Below are positions 8,478 through 16,993 of a stretch of DNA of 64,000 nt, piece by piece. Each line of letters starts with the position of its first letter. The stretch's first letter is position 1. The notes beneath the pieces were generated by a model, which was given only the letters and a program-made list of their open reading frames with translations, was not told the DNA's origin and made no database searches. Where the stretch lies: contig NZ_JAGPWC010000007.1 of NCBI RefSeq assembly GCF_018119405.1, forward strand, positions 37,623 to 101,622. The letters run 5' to 3'. This DNA comes from Massilia sp. ST3 (GTDB taxonomy: Bacteria; Pseudomonadota; Gammaproteobacteria; Burkholderiales; Burkholderiaceae_D). The position numbers were made by a program, and so were the translations under genes.

Positions 8478-9632
8478 ATGACTATTCGCAAGAAAACGAC
8501 CCTGGTTTCCGCTCCCGCCGCCGGCCGCGCGCTGACGCTCACCGCGCTCGCACTCAGCCTGGCAGCCTGCACCACCGTGTTCGAATCGGACAAGGTGGAT
8601 TACCGGGGCGCCAAGAAGGCCGCGGCGCTGGAAGTACCGCCCGACCTGACCCAGCTGCAGCGTGACAACCGCTACGCCGTCCCGGACGCCAAGGGCGTCG
8701 CCACCGCCTCCGGCTTCCAGCAGTCGCGCGGCCAGCAAACCGCGGCCCCGGTGGCCGGCGCGACCGAAGCCGTCGGCCCGGTCTCGAGCGATGCGGTGCG
8801 CATCGAGCGCGCCGGCGACCAGCGCTGGCTGGTGGTCAAGCAGACCCCGGAACAGCTCTGGCCGCAACTGCGCCAGTTCTGGGAAGACAACGGCTTCGCC
8901 ATCGAGTCCGAGTCGGCCGCGACCGGCACCATGGAAACCAACTGGGTCGAGAACCGTTCGAAGATCCCGCAGGACTTCCTGCGCAACGCCATCGGCAAGG
9001 TGTTCGACCGCGCCTATTCGACCGGCGAGCGCGACAAGTTCCGCACCCGCCTGGAGCGCCTGCCGGACGGCTCCACCGAGATCTACGTGAGCCACCGCGG
9101 CGCCGAGGAAGTCCTGACCGGCGCCCAGAAGGAAACCACGGTCTGGACCGTGCGTCCGAACGATCCGGGCCTGGAATCGCAGTTCCTGGGCCGCATGGTC
9201 GCGCACCTGACCGGCACCAAGGACGTCAAGAGCGCCGAGACCACCGTCGCCAACGCGCCGCTGCAGCCGCAGCACGCCAAGCTGGTGGGCGACAAGGTGG
9301 AAGTGGACGAGGGCTTCGACCGCGCATGGCGCCGTGTCGGCCTGGCGCTGGACCGCGTCGGCTTCACCGTCGAGGACCGCGACCGCGTGCAGGGCATCTA
9401 CTTCGTGCGCTACGTCGATCCGGAAGCGACCAACAAGGAAGGCTTCTTCAAGCGCCTGTTCACCTTCGGCGACGACGAGAAGGCCAAGGAAGCGCAGCGC
9501 TACCGCGTGCTGGTCAAGGCCGCGCAGGGCGCGAACGTGAGCGAAGTGACGGTGCAGAGCAATGACGGCAAGCCGGATACGTCGCCGACGGCGGCCAAGA
9601 TCCTGAAGCTGCTGAATGACGAGCTGAAGTAA
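8478..9632 (+). CDS. bamC: outer membrane assembly lipoprotein BamC
   Basis: BamC is a lipoprotein of the BAM complex that inserts beta-barrel proteins into the outer membrane. The 384-residue protein has a long signal sequence with the lipobox LAAC, lipidated Cys31. It is followed by the conserved unstructured segment (DYRGAKKAAALEVPPDLTQ begins near residue 41) that binds BamD, and then two helix-grip domains at about 110-225 and 260-380. The position after dapA supports the assignment. A terminator follows 24 bases after the stop. Confidence 0.93.
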   Translation: MTIRKKTTLVSAPAAGRALTLTALALSLAACTTVFESDKVDYRGAKKAAALEVPPDLTQLQRDNRYAVPDAKGVATASGFQQSRGQQTAAPVAGATEAVGPVSSDAVRIERAGDQRWLVVKQTPEQLWPQLRQFWEDNGFAIESESAATGTMETNWVENRSKIPQDFLRNAIGKVFDRAYSTGERDKFRTRLERLPDGSTEIYVSHRGAEEVLTGAQKETTVWTVRPNDPGLESQFLGRMVAHLTGTKDVKSAETTVANAPLQPQHAKLVGDKVEVDEGFDRAWRRVGLALDRVGFTVEDRDRVQGIYFVRYVDPEATNKEGFFKRLFTFGDDEKAKEAQRYRVLVKAAQGANVSEVTVQSNDGKPDTSPTAAKILKLLNDELK

Positions 9633-9656
9633 TCGCGGTTTCGTCTGCAAATGAAG

Positions 9657-9684
9657 AACCGGCCCAGTGGGCCGGTTTTTTTTC
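9657..9684 (+). terminator. intrinsic terminator after bamC
   Basis: The perfect 9-bp stem AACCGGCCC / GGGCCGGTT with loop AGT is followed by a run of Ts. Confidence 0.92.
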
Positions 9685-9691
9685 GTCTGCA

Positions 9692-9824
9692 TTGCTGCTG
9701 GTTGAACGCGTGGACGTTCGTGATTCGGGCCACTGGCCCGAATCACCCCGTCCACCCTACGGAAGCGTCATCGCGGCGCTTGCTGTAGGGTGGACGGCTT
9801 GTCCGTCCACGCGTTCAACCAGCC
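9692..9824. repeat. intergenic repeat family A, locus 1 (inverted pair)
   Basis: Two head-to-head units are seen. The left runs GGTTGAACGCGTGGACG to CGTCCACCCTACGG, with an inserted perfect hairpin GATTCGGGCCA-C-TGGCCCGAATC at 9722-9744. The right runs GTAGGGTGGACGG to CGTCCACGCGTTCAACC at 9785-9820. The outer ends are complementary over about 20 bases. The same core recurs at 34397-34508 and 63207-63307. Organisation resembles REP/BIME elements. Confidence 0.8.
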
Positions 9825-9852
9825 CATGTCGCACCACGCAAAACGTACAGGC

Positions 9853-9880
9853 GAAAAAAAACCGGCCCGCAGGCCGGTTC
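9853..9880 (-). terminator. intrinsic terminator of the Ala-rich lipoprotein gene
   Basis: On the minus strand the stem ACCGGCC / GGCCGGT with a four-base loop is followed by a run of Ts, 22 bases after the stop of the gene at 9902. Confidence 0.88.
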
Positions 9881-9901
9881 TTCGAATCAGAAAAATTCTG
9901 A

Positions 9902-10177
9902 TTACTGCTTGGCAGCTTCAGCAGCGGTCGAAGCAGCAGCCGAAGCGGCAGCAGCCGAGTCAGCAGCAGCCGAAGCAGCTTGCGAAGCAGCAGCGGCAGC
10001 GTCAGCAGCCGGAGCGACAGCAGCGTCAGCAGCCGGAGCGGCCGGAGCAGCAGCGGTGTCAGCCGGAGCGGCGACCGGAGCTTCGGTGGTTGCCGGGGTT
10101 GCCGGTGCTTCTTCTTTCTTGCTGCAAGCAGCCAGAGCAACAGCCATCAGGGAAACGATCAGCAGGGATTTTTTCAT
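9902..10177 (-). CDS. alanine-rich small lipoprotein, function unknown
   Basis: This 91-residue predicted lipoprotein has a short signal peptide with lipobox LAAC and lipidated Cys18, followed by a positively charged SKKEE segment and about 65 residues made almost wholly of Ala with Pro, Asp, Ser and Thr. The latter half is likely helical and Asp/Ser-spaced, resembling Lpp-like or histone-H1-like Ala-rich tails, though no family was recognised. AAGGA seven bases upstream supports the start. It is monocistronic with its own promoter, a ~125-base leader containing a perfect 20-base palindrome, and a strong terminator, suggesting an abundant, regulated envelope protein. The low-complexity composition gives long open frames on the other strand that are not genes. 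Confidence 0.75.
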   Translation of the reverse strand: MKKSLLIVSLMAVALAACSKKEEAPATPATTEAPVAAPADTAAAPAAPAADAAVAPAADAAAAASQAASAAADSAAAASAAASTAAEAAKQ

Positions 10178-10219
10178 GATTTTCCTTAATTTCTAAAAGT
10201 AGTACTGCTTGTTGCGAAT

Positions 10220-10239
10220 AATAATTACCGGTAATTATT
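10220..10239. promoter_or_regulatory. perfect 20-base palindrome AATAATTACCGGTAATTATT
   Basis: An uninterrupted palindrome sits 42 bases before the start of the Ala-rich lipoprotein gene, downstream of its candidate promoter, within an AT-rich leader. It could be an operator for a homodimeric regulator. Confidence 0.6.
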
Positions 10240-10310
10240 GCTCGGCGGAATTCTCGTGCTTCAAAAATAGCAATACTGCCATATAGGCAACGGAACCTTC
10301 CTGACCTGAT

Positions 10311-10337
10311 ATTATAGCCAAATTTACTGAATCGCAA
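10311..10337 (-). promoter_or_regulatory. candidate promoter of the Ala-rich lipoprotein gene
   Basis: On the minus strand a perfect TATAAT (10311-10316) is preceded by TTGCGA (10332-10337) with a 15-base spacer, or CTATTG with 18. The spacing is slightly off for either, but the -10 match in AT-rich DNA is strong. Confidence 0.5.
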
Positions 10338-10443
10338 TAGCGAACTCATGCCGCAGTGAAAGTATTTTATGAAGAGTTAAGCTTCATATTGTTACAAGAT
10401 GCAACCGCGGGCGAAATCGCTGTTTTTTAAGCAATTTTCTGGT

Positions 10444-10923
10444 CTATAGGCCGGTGATGCTCGGCTGCAGTACGACCCGGGATTCTTCCCAAATGGCAGC
10501 GAAACGGTGCTCCGGCACGTCACAGGCCTCCTCCGAATGGAAGACCGCTTCGCCGCGCAGGTGATCACTGTGGAAGCGCCGCACCACGTGCCTGCCGTCC
10601 CCGATGCAGAAGGAATCCGTCAGCACGCGCAGGCCGCGTGGAGTCTGGCGGCATTCGCACAGGTGGCCGTAGTCGCGCAGCAGGCGCAGGAAGCGCGGGT
10701 AGTGGCGCTCGATGTGGGCAGGATCGTGCAGCGCCAGGCGCAGCCGGCCGCCGTCCGCCAGGAAGGCGCGCAGGGTGGCGTCCACGTCCGGCGCGCCCAA
10801 GGGAAAGACGTCGAAATCCGGATCGAACAGCTCCAGCAGCGTGCTCGACGCCGCCAGGCAGGCGCGGAACTGCGCCTCGCACTCGCGGCGGGTGTCGAAG
10901 CGGAAGGTGAGCGGTTCGTCCAT
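10444..10923 (-). CDS. hypothetical protein linked to the RoxA-type oxygenase
   Basis: This 159-residue cytoplasmic protein has no signal peptide or membrane segment. It is acidic and rich in Arg, Asp and His (for example HDPAHIERHYPRFLRLLRDY and RRFHSDHLRGEAVF). The spacing of these His/Asp-containing segments recalls a half phospholipase-D-like fold, but no HKD motif is present and I do not assign a family. The start is 20 bases after the RoxA-type gene on the same strand, so the two are probably an operon. No function is proposed. Confidence 0.7.
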   Translation of the reverse strand: MDEPLTFRFDTRRECEAQFRACLAASSTLLELFDPDFDVFPLGAPDVDATLRAFLADGGRLRLALHDPAHIERHYPRFLRLLRDYGHLCECRQTPRGLRVLTDSFCIGDGRHVVRRFHSDHLRGEAVFHSEEACDVPEHRFAAIWEESRVVLQPSITGL

Positions 10924-10943
10924 GGTGCTCCCTGGCCGGCCAC

Positions 10944-12065
10944 TCAGCCGAGTTCGAGCCAGCCGTCCTGGTACCAGGTGTACAGGGCTTCCAGCACGTC
11001 GTCGGTGGCGCCCTCGAACTGGGCGCCGCTCAGGCGGCGTTCGTTGGCCAGCGCGTCCAGCACCGCCTTGTCGGCGCGGCCGACGGCGAAGGATTCGCCG
11101 TTGATGAAGACGTGCTTGCCGCGGTAGAGCATCAGGCTCTTGCTCGACAGTTTCACGCCACGCTTGGCCGCCGCTTCCATGAAGCGGCCCACGACCAGCG
11201 GCTTGGCCGGGCCGGTGAAGAACACGTTGTGCTTGGGCTCGGACATGTATTCGCCCAGGAAGATGGTCACGTCTTCCTCGTCCCAGCGCACTTTATTGAG
11301 CTCCTCGGTGACGCTGGCCAGCATCTCGCGCGGGATCTCGGCCGGGTTCTTGGCCGGCTGCAGTCCCGGATCGGCATAGCGGCCGGGCAGGTCGATCGAG
11401 TCGGCCATGAACTGCAGGAAGGCCTCGCCCAGTTCCTGGAAGGAAGGCGAGCGGAAGCCGATCGAATAGGTCATGCATTCGCCCTCGGCCACGCCGTCAT
11501 GGGCGTAGTGCGGCGGCAGGTAGAGCATGTCGCCCGGCTCCAGCACGAATTCCTCTTCCGGCTCGAAGTTGGCCAGGATCTTGAGCGGCAGGCCTTCGAC
11601 CAGGCTCAGGTCCTGTTGGGCGCCGATGCGCCAGCGGCGCTTGCCCTGGGCCTGCAGCAGGAACACGTCGTAGGAATCGAAGTGGGGACCGACGCCGCCG
11701 CCGTCGCTGGCGTAGCTGATCATCAGGTCGTCCAGGCGGGCATCCGGCACGAAGCGGAACTGGCGCAGCAGTTCGTCGGCGCGCTCGTCGTAGAGGTTGG
11801 CGCCCTGGACCAGCATGGTCCAGCCGGCTTCGCCGCGGTCCGGCAGCTCGGCCAGCGGGCCATGCTGCATGTCCCACTGGCCGCCGCGCTGGGTGACCAG
11901 GCGCGACTCGACATGGTTGAGGCGAGCCAGCTCGGCCAGCTTGTCGAACTTGAGCAAAGGCTTGAAACCAGGGATGGCCTGGCGGATGAGGAGGGGTTTC
12001 TTGTGCCAGTAATCGCGCAAGAACTGAGCGGGAGTAATATCCCCAAGAAGCTGTAATTTTTTCAT
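10944..12065 (-). CDS. roxA: cupin/JmjC ribosomal oxygenase, RoxA (YcfD)-like
   Basis: This 373-residue Fe(II)/2-oxoglutarate oxygenase resembles E. coli YcfD/RoxA, which hydroxylates an arginine of ribosomal protein L16. Fold landmarks align well: DLMISYASDGGGVGPHFDSYDVFLLQ, cut here to its core GPHFDSYD, supplies iron ligands His128 and Asp130, and LPPHYAHDG supplies the third ligand His189. The N-terminal FLRDYWHKKPLLIRQA and the C-terminal winged-helix region with VFINGESFAV also match. It is divergent from slyD across 78 bases. A TATAAT lies only six bases before its ATG with no Shine-Dalgarno sequence, so the transcript may be leaderless. The hydroxylation target is inferred from homology. 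Confidence 0.88.
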   Translation of the reverse strand: MKKLQLLGDITPAQFLRDYWHKKPLLIRQAIPGFKPLLKFDKLAELARLNHVESRLVTQRGGQWDMQHGPLAELPDRGEAGWTMLVQGANLYDERADELLRQFRFVPDARLDDLMISYASDGGGVGPHFDSYDVFLLQAQGKRRWRIGAQQDLSLVEGLPLKILANFEPEEEFVLEPGDMLYLPPHYAHDGVAEGECMTYSIGFRSPSFQELGEAFLQFMADSIDLPGRYADPGLQPAKNPAEIPREMLASVTEELNKVRWDEEDVTIFLGEYMSEPKHNVFFTGPAKPLVVGRFMEAAAKRGVKLSSKSLMLYRGKHVFINGESFAVGRADKAVLDALANERRLSGAQFEGATDDVLEALYTWYQDGWLELG

Positions 12066-12070
12066 GCGCC

Positions 12071-12116
12071 ATTATAACCATCGGAGCGGGGCGGTATCCG
12101 CGGCTAGGGGTATAAT
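12071..12116. promoter_or_regulatory. divergent -10 elements for roxA and slyD
   Basis: A plus-strand TATAAT at 12111-12116 lies 27 bases before slyD. A minus-strand TTATAAT at 12071-12077 lies six bases before the roxA ATG. Neither has a clear -35. Confidence 0.5.
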
Positions 12117-12143
12117 CCGCACCTTACAACGAAAGGATGTGCG

Positions 12144-12686
12144 ATGAAGATTGCCAAGGATACGGTCGTGACGGTGAACTACAAACTGTCGGACGCGCAG
12201 AACAACCTGATCGAAGAAGGTTCGCAGCCGATGGTCTACCTGCACGGCGGCTATGAAAATACCCTGCCGAAGATCGAAGAAGAGCTCGACGGCAAGGAAG
12301 CGGGCTATTCGTCCACGATCCAGGTGGAACCGGAAGACGCATTTGGCGACTATGATCCCGCGCTGGTGAAAGTCGAAGAGCGCAACCGCCTGCCGGAGCC
12401 GATCGAAGTCGGCATGCAGTTCGAAGGCATGGCCGAAGGCGCCGACGAAGAGCCGACCATCTTCACCGTGACCGAGATCGCCGAAGACAAGGTCGTCCTG
12501 GACGGCAACCACCCGCTGGCCGGCATGGCGCTGCGTTTCGAGCTGTCGGTGGTCGACGTGCGCGCCGCGACCGCGGAAGAAGTGCAGCACGGCCACGTGC
12601 ATGGCCCGCATGGCCATCACCACGGCCATGAAGAGATGGAAGACAGCGAAGAGGGCGATCACTTCCGTAGCCAGCCGCTGCAGTGA
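12144..12686 (+). CDS. slyD: FKBP-type peptidyl-prolyl isomerase SlyD
   Basis: This 180-residue cytoplasmic prolyl isomerase and chaperone also handles nickel for metalloenzymes. The FKBP domain with its inserted chaperone flap spans residues 1-150: VTVNYKLSDAQNNLIEE, YLHGGYENTLPKIEEEL, the VEPEDAFGDYDP flap start, and NHPLAGMALRFELSVVDV. It is followed by a His-rich tail (HGHVHGPHGHHHGHEE) at about 149-164 that binds metal, shorter than in E. coli SlyD. AAAGGA six bases upstream supports the start. Confidence 0.94.
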   Translation: MKIAKDTVVTVNYKLSDAQNNLIEEGSQPMVYLHGGYENTLPKIEEELDGKEAGYSSTIQVEPEDAFGDYDPALVKVEERNRLPEPIEVGMQFEGMAEGADEEPTIFTVTEIAEDKVVLDGNHPLAGMALRFELSVVDVRAATAEEVQHGHVHGPHGHHHGHEEMEDSEEGDHFRSQPLQ

Positions 12687-12753
12687 TGCTTGGTGAATTG
12701 CGGCTTGTTCCGTTCACGGGGACGGGCTGCGGTTCACGCTAACGGTTAGATAC

Positions 12754-12874
12754 GAACTTGGGTCCCCGCCTGCGCGGGGATGACGTTTTTAGGGCGCGGG
12801 CCTCAAGCTTACGTTTGCTTCAGGCCACCCGCCCCAAGACCGTCATCCCCGCGAAGGCGGGGACCCAAGTTTGC
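12754..12874. repeat. intergenic repeat family B, inverted pair
   Basis: Unit 1 (12754-12790) reads GAACTTGGGTCCCCGCC, then TGCGCGGGGATGACG. Unit 2 (12836-12874) reads AAGACCGTCATCCCCGC, then GAAGGCGGGGACCCAAG. The units are inverted relative to each other and each forms a hairpin. They fill the gap between slyD and the convergent secreted-protein gene. Confidence 0.8.
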
Positions 12875-12898
12875 TTGAGCAGCCGCGAGCCTCAACGA

Positions 12899-13873
12899 CT
12901 ACCGCTTCGCGTCACCCACACTGAACACCGCCCCGTCCTTCGACGACACCTTCACCTCCACAGCCTTCTCCCCAACCGAAAGCTGCCCCAGGTTCCCCCG
13001 CCATTCGATCACCGGCTGCTTGCCCTTGAGCGCGCCGCTGTCGACCAGCAGCACCTTGCCCTTGAACTTGCCCGCCCGCGCCTGGATCTGGCGCCGCGTC
13101 TCGGCGAACCCGTCCTGCACCGCCGGCTCGCGGCGCAGCAGCCCGCGCAATCCCTTGGCTTCTTCTTGCAGCAGCGGCCTGGCGTCGCCCTCGGCGAACA
13201 GCACCAGGGCTTCCGCCTTCTCGTTGCGCGCGATCGCGAACAGGCGGTTCAGCCAGAAGCGGTTGGCCACCATGCGGTCTTCGTATTCGCTGTTGCGCCC
13301 CGCCGCGGGCAGGAAGTGGTTGTTGCCGGCGGGGAGGTTGATGGTGGCGTACACCACCTTGCCCACCTGCCAATGCGCGTTCTCCGCATAGCTGCGGAAG
13401 CGCGGGCTGGTGGACAGGCGCGAAACGGGCAGCTTGTCCTCGCCCAGCGAAGTGGCCTCGCCGTAGAGCAGTTCGCGCAGCCGGTTCAGGCGTTCGATGG
13501 CATTGGTGCGCCCAAGCGAGTTGCGGCAGCCGGTCCAGTCGCTGCCGGCCAATGAGACGATCACCGGACGCCGCGCGCCCTCGATCAGGTCGCGCCGCTT
13601 CTGGTACAGGCGGTCGCCGCAGCTTTCCTTGTCGCCCTTGATGCCGGTGAGGACCACGAAGTCCAGCGACTTTTCCGAGGTCTCCTTCAGCGCGCGCTTG
13701 AGGCGGTCTTCGCCTTGGTCTCCGGTCAGTTTGGCCGCGCTGTTGCCGACGAAGGCGAATTCGTGCGCCGTCTCGTCCTTTGCATTCTTCTTCTCGCGCG
13801 CCGCTGCCGGCGCTGCGAGCAGCAGCGCGGCGAGCAGGGAGGAGAGAAGGATCGACAGGCGGGGTATCGGCAT
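12899..13873 (-). CDS. secreted hypothetical protein, possible phosphoesterase-like fold
   Basis: This 324-residue protein has a clear Sec signal peptide (hydrophobic core SSLLAALLLAA, cleavage after about APAAA at residue 25), so it is periplasmic or secreted. The body has HEFAFVGNSAAKL, then FVVLTGIKGDKESCGDRLYQKR, VIVSLAGSDWTGC and VYATINLPAGNNHFLP. This order loosely resembles the blocks of calcineurin-like phosphoesterases, but the metal-binding Asp/His residues are not clearly conserved. Its ATG overlaps the mutS stop by one base (TGATG), so it is translationally coupled to mutS. The function is unknown. Confidence 0.75.
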   Translation of the reverse strand: MPIPRLSILLSSLLAALLLAAPAAAREKKNAKDETAHEFAFVGNSAAKLTGDQGEDRLKRALKETSEKSLDFVVLTGIKGDKESCGDRLYQKRRDLIEGARRPVIVSLAGSDWTGCRNSLGRTNAIERLNRLRELLYGEATSLGEDKLPVSRLSTSPRFRSYAENAHWQVGKVVYATINLPAGNNHFLPAAGRNSEYEDRMVANRFWLNRLFAIARNEKAEALVLFAEGDARPLLQEEAKGLRGLLRREPAVQDGFAETRRQIQARAGKFKGKVLLVDSGALKGKQPVIEWRGNLGQLSVGEKAVEVKVSSKDGAVFSVGDAKR

Positions 13874-16530
13874 CAGGCGGCGAGGCGCTTGAGCTCGTAG
13901 AGGCGTTCGAGCGCTTCGCGCGGGGTCAGCGCATCCGGATCGATCGCCGCCAGCGCATCGCGCAAGCCGTCGTCGGCCGGCGGCGCGAGCGTGTCGGGCG
14001 CGCTGTCTTCGACATCCTCGCCTGGGGCCGCAAACAGGTCGAGCTGGGGCGTGGTGTCCAGCGCCTGGGCCTCGAGGCGCGCCAGGTGCTTGCGCGCGGC
14101 CTTGATCACGGCGGGCGGCACGCCCGCCAGCTGGGCCACCTGCAGCCCGTAGCTTTGCGAGGCCGGGCCTTCCTGCACCGCGTGCAGGAACACGATGCTG
14201 TCCTTGTGCTCCACCGCCGACAGGTGCACGTTGACCGCGCTCGAGTGGGTCTCGGGCAGCTGGGTCAGCTCGAAGTAGTGGGTCGCGAACAGGGTGAAGC
14301 TGCGGCTCGATTCGATCAGGTGGCGCGCGATGGCCCAGGCCAGGGCCAGGCCGTCGAAGGTCGAGGTGCCGCGGCCGACTTCGTCCATCAGCACCAGCGA
14401 ATGCTCGGTGGCGCCGTTGAGGATGGCGGCCGATTCGGTCATCTCCACCATGAAGGTCGAGCGGCCGTTGGCCAGGTCGTCGCTGGCGCCGATGCGGGTG
14501 AAGATGCGGTCGATCGGGCCGATGGTCGCACTGGTCGCCGGCACGTAGCTGCCGACGTAGGCGAGCAGGGTGATCAGGGCCACCTGGCGCATGAAGGTCG
14601 ATTTACCGCCCATGTTCGGGCCGGTGATCAGCAGCAGGCGGCGGTCGTTCGACAGGCGGCAGTCGTTGGCGATGAAGCGCTCGATCTGGTTCTCCACCAC
14701 CGGGTGGCGGCCTTCGACGATGGTCAGGCAAGGCTCGCTCACCAGCTGCGGCGCGCACCAGTTGTTGCGCAGCGCATGGCTGGCGAGCGCCACGAGGGTG
14801 TCGATCTGGGCCAGGCCGCGCGCGATGGTCTGCAGGCAGCCGATGTGCGGGGCCAGGTCGTTCAGAAGCTGGTCGTACAGCAGCTTCTCGCGCGCCAGCG
14901 CGCGGTCCTGGGCCGACAAGGCCTTGTCCTCGAAGGCCTTGAGTTCCGGCGTGATGTAGCGTTCGCAGTTCTTGAGGGTCTGGCGGCGGCGGTAGTCGTC
15001 GGGCACCTTGTCGGCCTGGCCGTTGGTGACCTCGATGTAGAAGCCGTGCACCTTGTTGTACTCGACGCGCAGGTTGGCGATGCCGGTGCGGGCGCGCTCG
15101 CGCGTTTCGAGGTCGACCAGGAACTGGCCGGCGTTCTCGGACAGCGCGCGCAGCTCGTCCAGCTCGGCGTCGAAGCCGCGTGCGAACACGCCGCCGTCAC
15201 GCACCATCGCCGCGGGTTCTTCCATGATGGCGCGCATCACCAGGTCGAGGCAGGCCTCGGGCGTGGCGAGATCATCGTGGATCTCGCGCAGCAGGCAGGA
15301 GTCGCCGGGGATGAAGCAGCGCGCCACCTGCTGGCGCAAGGCCGGCAGCTGCTGCAGGCCGTCGCGCAGGCTGGCCAGGTCGCGCGGGCGCGCCGACAGC
15401 AGGGCGATGCGCGTGGTGATGCGTTCGATGTCCGGCACCTGGGCCAGGGTGGCGGACAGGCCGCCGCAGGCGTCGGCCTGGGCCAGCGATTCGATGGCCT
15501 GGTGGCGCGTACGGGCCACGCCCTGGTCGCGGCGCGCATGGTGCAGCCAGTGGCGCAGCAGGCGCGATCCCATCGCGGTGCGGCAGCCGTCGAGCAGCGA
15601 GAACAGGGTCGGCGACTCCTGGCCGCGGATGGTCTCGGTCAGCTCCAGGTTGCGGCGGGTGGCGGCATCCAGGCCGATGTATTCGTTTTCCTGCTCACAG
15701 GTCAGGCTGCGCACGTGCTGCAGGCCGCGGCCCTGGGTCGACAGCGCATAGCGCAGCAGCGCGCCGGCCGCGCCGAAGGCGGCGCCCAGGCCGTCCGCGC
15801 CGAAGCCGGTAAGGGTGGCGACGCCCAGCTGCTCGAGCAGGGCCTGGTGGCCCTTGACCACGTCGAAGTGCCACTCCGGCACGCGCTGGGTGTGGCACAC
15901 CGGCGGCTCGTCGAACAGTTCCGCGCCGTCGGCGCGCAGGATCTCGGCCGGCGCGATGCGCTCCAGCTCGTGCGCCAGGCGCTGCTCGACGGTGCGCTGC
16001 TCGCCCGAGAATTCCATCAGGCGCAGCGCGCCGCTGGCCAGCGACAGCCAGGCCAGGCCGGCGGTGACGGTCTTGCGCTCCTTGAACAGGTAGAGGGCCA
16101 GCAGCGGACGCTCGGCTTTTTCGGGCAGCAGGTCGGAATCGGTCAGGGTGCCGGGCGTGACCACGCGCACCACCTTGCGCTCGACCGGGCCCTTGCTCAG
16201 GGCCGGGTCGCCGATCTGCTCGCAGATCGCGCAGGATTCGCCCAGCTTGACCAGCTTGGCCAGGTAGCCGTCCAGCGAATGGAAGGGCACGCCGGCCATC
16301 TTGATCGGATTGCCGCCAGAGGCGCCGCGCGCGGTGAGAGTGATGCCCAGGACCCGCGCCGCTTTCTCGGCGTCCTCGAAGAACAGTTCGTAGAAATCGC
16401 CCATGCGGTAGAACACCAGCATGGTCGGGTAGTCGGCCTTGATGCGCAGGTATTGCTGCATCATCGGGGTGTGTTTTTCGGTCGCGCTGTGCTTGAGGGC
16501 GGCTGCGTTGATCTCAGTGGGGGCGTTCAT
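13873..16530 (-). CDS. mutS: DNA mismatch repair protein MutS
   Basis: This 885-residue ATPase recognises mismatches and starts methyl-directed repair with MutL. The mismatch-binding Phe-X-Glu motif is present in GDFYELFF (Phe46, Glu48). The Walker A loop is GPNMGGKST near residue 645, the Walker B region [15 protein letters not shown] follows, and then the ATPase His in FATHYFEL. The C-terminal helical tail ends in ERLYELKRL, matching the tetramerisation region. The length is normal for the family. A secreted protein of unknown function is coupled downstream. A MITE-like element lies 110 bases upstream of its start. Confidence 0.97.
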   Translation of the reverse strand: MNAPTEINAAALKHSATEKHTPMMQQYLRIKADYPTMLVFYRMGDFYELFFEDAEKAARVLGITLTARGASGGNPIKMAGVPFHSLDGYLAKLVKLGESCAICEQIGDPALSKGPVERKVVRVVTPGTLTDSDLLPEKAERPLLALYLFKERKTVTAGLAWLSLASGALRLMEFSGEQRTVEQRLAHELERIAPAEILRADGAELFDEPPVCHTQRVPEWHFDVVKGHQALLEQLGVATLTGFGADGLGAAFGAAGALLRYALSTQGRGLQHVRSLTCEQENEYIGLDAATRRNLELTETIRGQESPTLFSLLDGCRTAMGSRLLRHWLHHARRDQGVARTRHQAIESLAQADACGGLSATLAQVPDIERITTRIALLSARPRDLASLRDGLQQLPALRQQVARCFIPGDSCLLREIHDDLATPEACLDLVMRAIMEEPAAMVRDGGVFARGFDAELDELRALSENAGQFLVDLETRERARTGIANLRVEYNKVHGFYIEVTNGQADKVPDDYRRRQTLKNCERYITPELKAFEDKALSAQDRALAREKLLYDQLLNDLAPHIGCLQTIARGLAQIDTLVALASHALRNNWCAPQLVSEPCLTIVEGRHPVVENQIERFIANDCRLSNDRRLLLITGPNMGGKSTFMRQVALITLLAYVGSYVPATSATIGPIDRIFTRIGASDDLANGRSTFMVEMTESAAILNGATEHSLVLMDEVGRGTSTFDGLALAWAIARHLIESSRSFTLFATHYFELTQLPETHSSAVNVHLSAVEHKDSIVFLHAVQEGPASQSYGLQVAQLAGVPPAVIKAARKHLARLEAQALDTTPQLDLFAAPGEDVEDSAPDTLAPPADDGLRDALAAIDPDALTPREALERLYELKRLAA

Positions 16531-16639
16531 GTTGTCGAATTCGGTACGGCGGGGCGGGTGTGGCCAAGGCTTGCCATTTTACCGCGTTCGACTCGGCCGC
16601 ATGCTGCAAAAAACCTATGCTGGTTTCCGTGTGACACTA

Positions 16640-16787
16640 GGGAAGCATTGATTTATTCATGGCGGCCGCCTCGGCCGCGAGGAAATGCGCGAAGCGGCGT
16701 TGCAAATCCCCGCGATACCACGGGGTATCGCTCCGGTTTGTGTGCGGCCGGCGAGGTCTCGCCGGCCGCCTTTTTCGTGACCGATTC
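16640..16787 (+). mobile_element. MITE-like element, copy 1 (right end lost)
   Basis: It begins with the terminal sequence GGGAAGCATTGATTTAT and matches the reverse complement of 18427-18588 over about 145 bases, including the hairpin GCGATACC-ACGG-GGTATCGC and the end CTTTTTCGTGACCGATTC. The second terminal repeat is missing. It carries a 12-bp perfect hairpin at 16744-16769 that copy 2 lacks. No transposase is encoded. Confidence 0.75.
16744..16775 (+). terminator. strong hairpin and T-run inside MITE-like copy 1
   Basis: The perfect 12-bp stem GCGGCCGGCGAG / CTCGCCGGCCGC with a two-base loop is followed by CTTTTT. As a plus-strand terminator it faces away from mutS. It probably isolates the low-GC locus from its neighbour. 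Confidence 0.7.
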
Positions 16788-16993
16788 TGCGGATGGCATT
16801 GGCAATGGAGAAAAGTGGCCGGCAAGGCTTGCACACTCCATCCTCGTATCGTCAAAGGACGAGAAACTCTCGATCTTGATGATCGAAGTGCCCGAACGGG
16901 CGGGATCACGAGTGCTTTTCTGGAGCGTCGCGGGCAATCGACGATGGATGGTATGCAAGGCCGTCCATGCAACTTGGCAGCCGGCCTGCTTGC
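16788..16993. other. intergenic stretch after the rhomboid gene
   Basis: No gene is supported here. Minus-strand open frames run into the MITE-like copy and have no homologue-like features. There is no clear terminator for the rhomboid gene other than the hairpin at 16744. Confidence 0.5.

Noticed and set aside
9909..10196. Ala-rich plus-strand open frame over the lipoprotein gene
   Set aside because: It is a mirror of the repetitive GCA/GCC codons; only the minus strand has a lipobox, promoter, ribosome site and terminator.
16653..16958. 101-codon minus-strand frame after the rhomboid gene
   Set aside because: More than a third of it is MITE-like sequence, it has no Shine-Dalgarno sequence, and no fold is recognisable.
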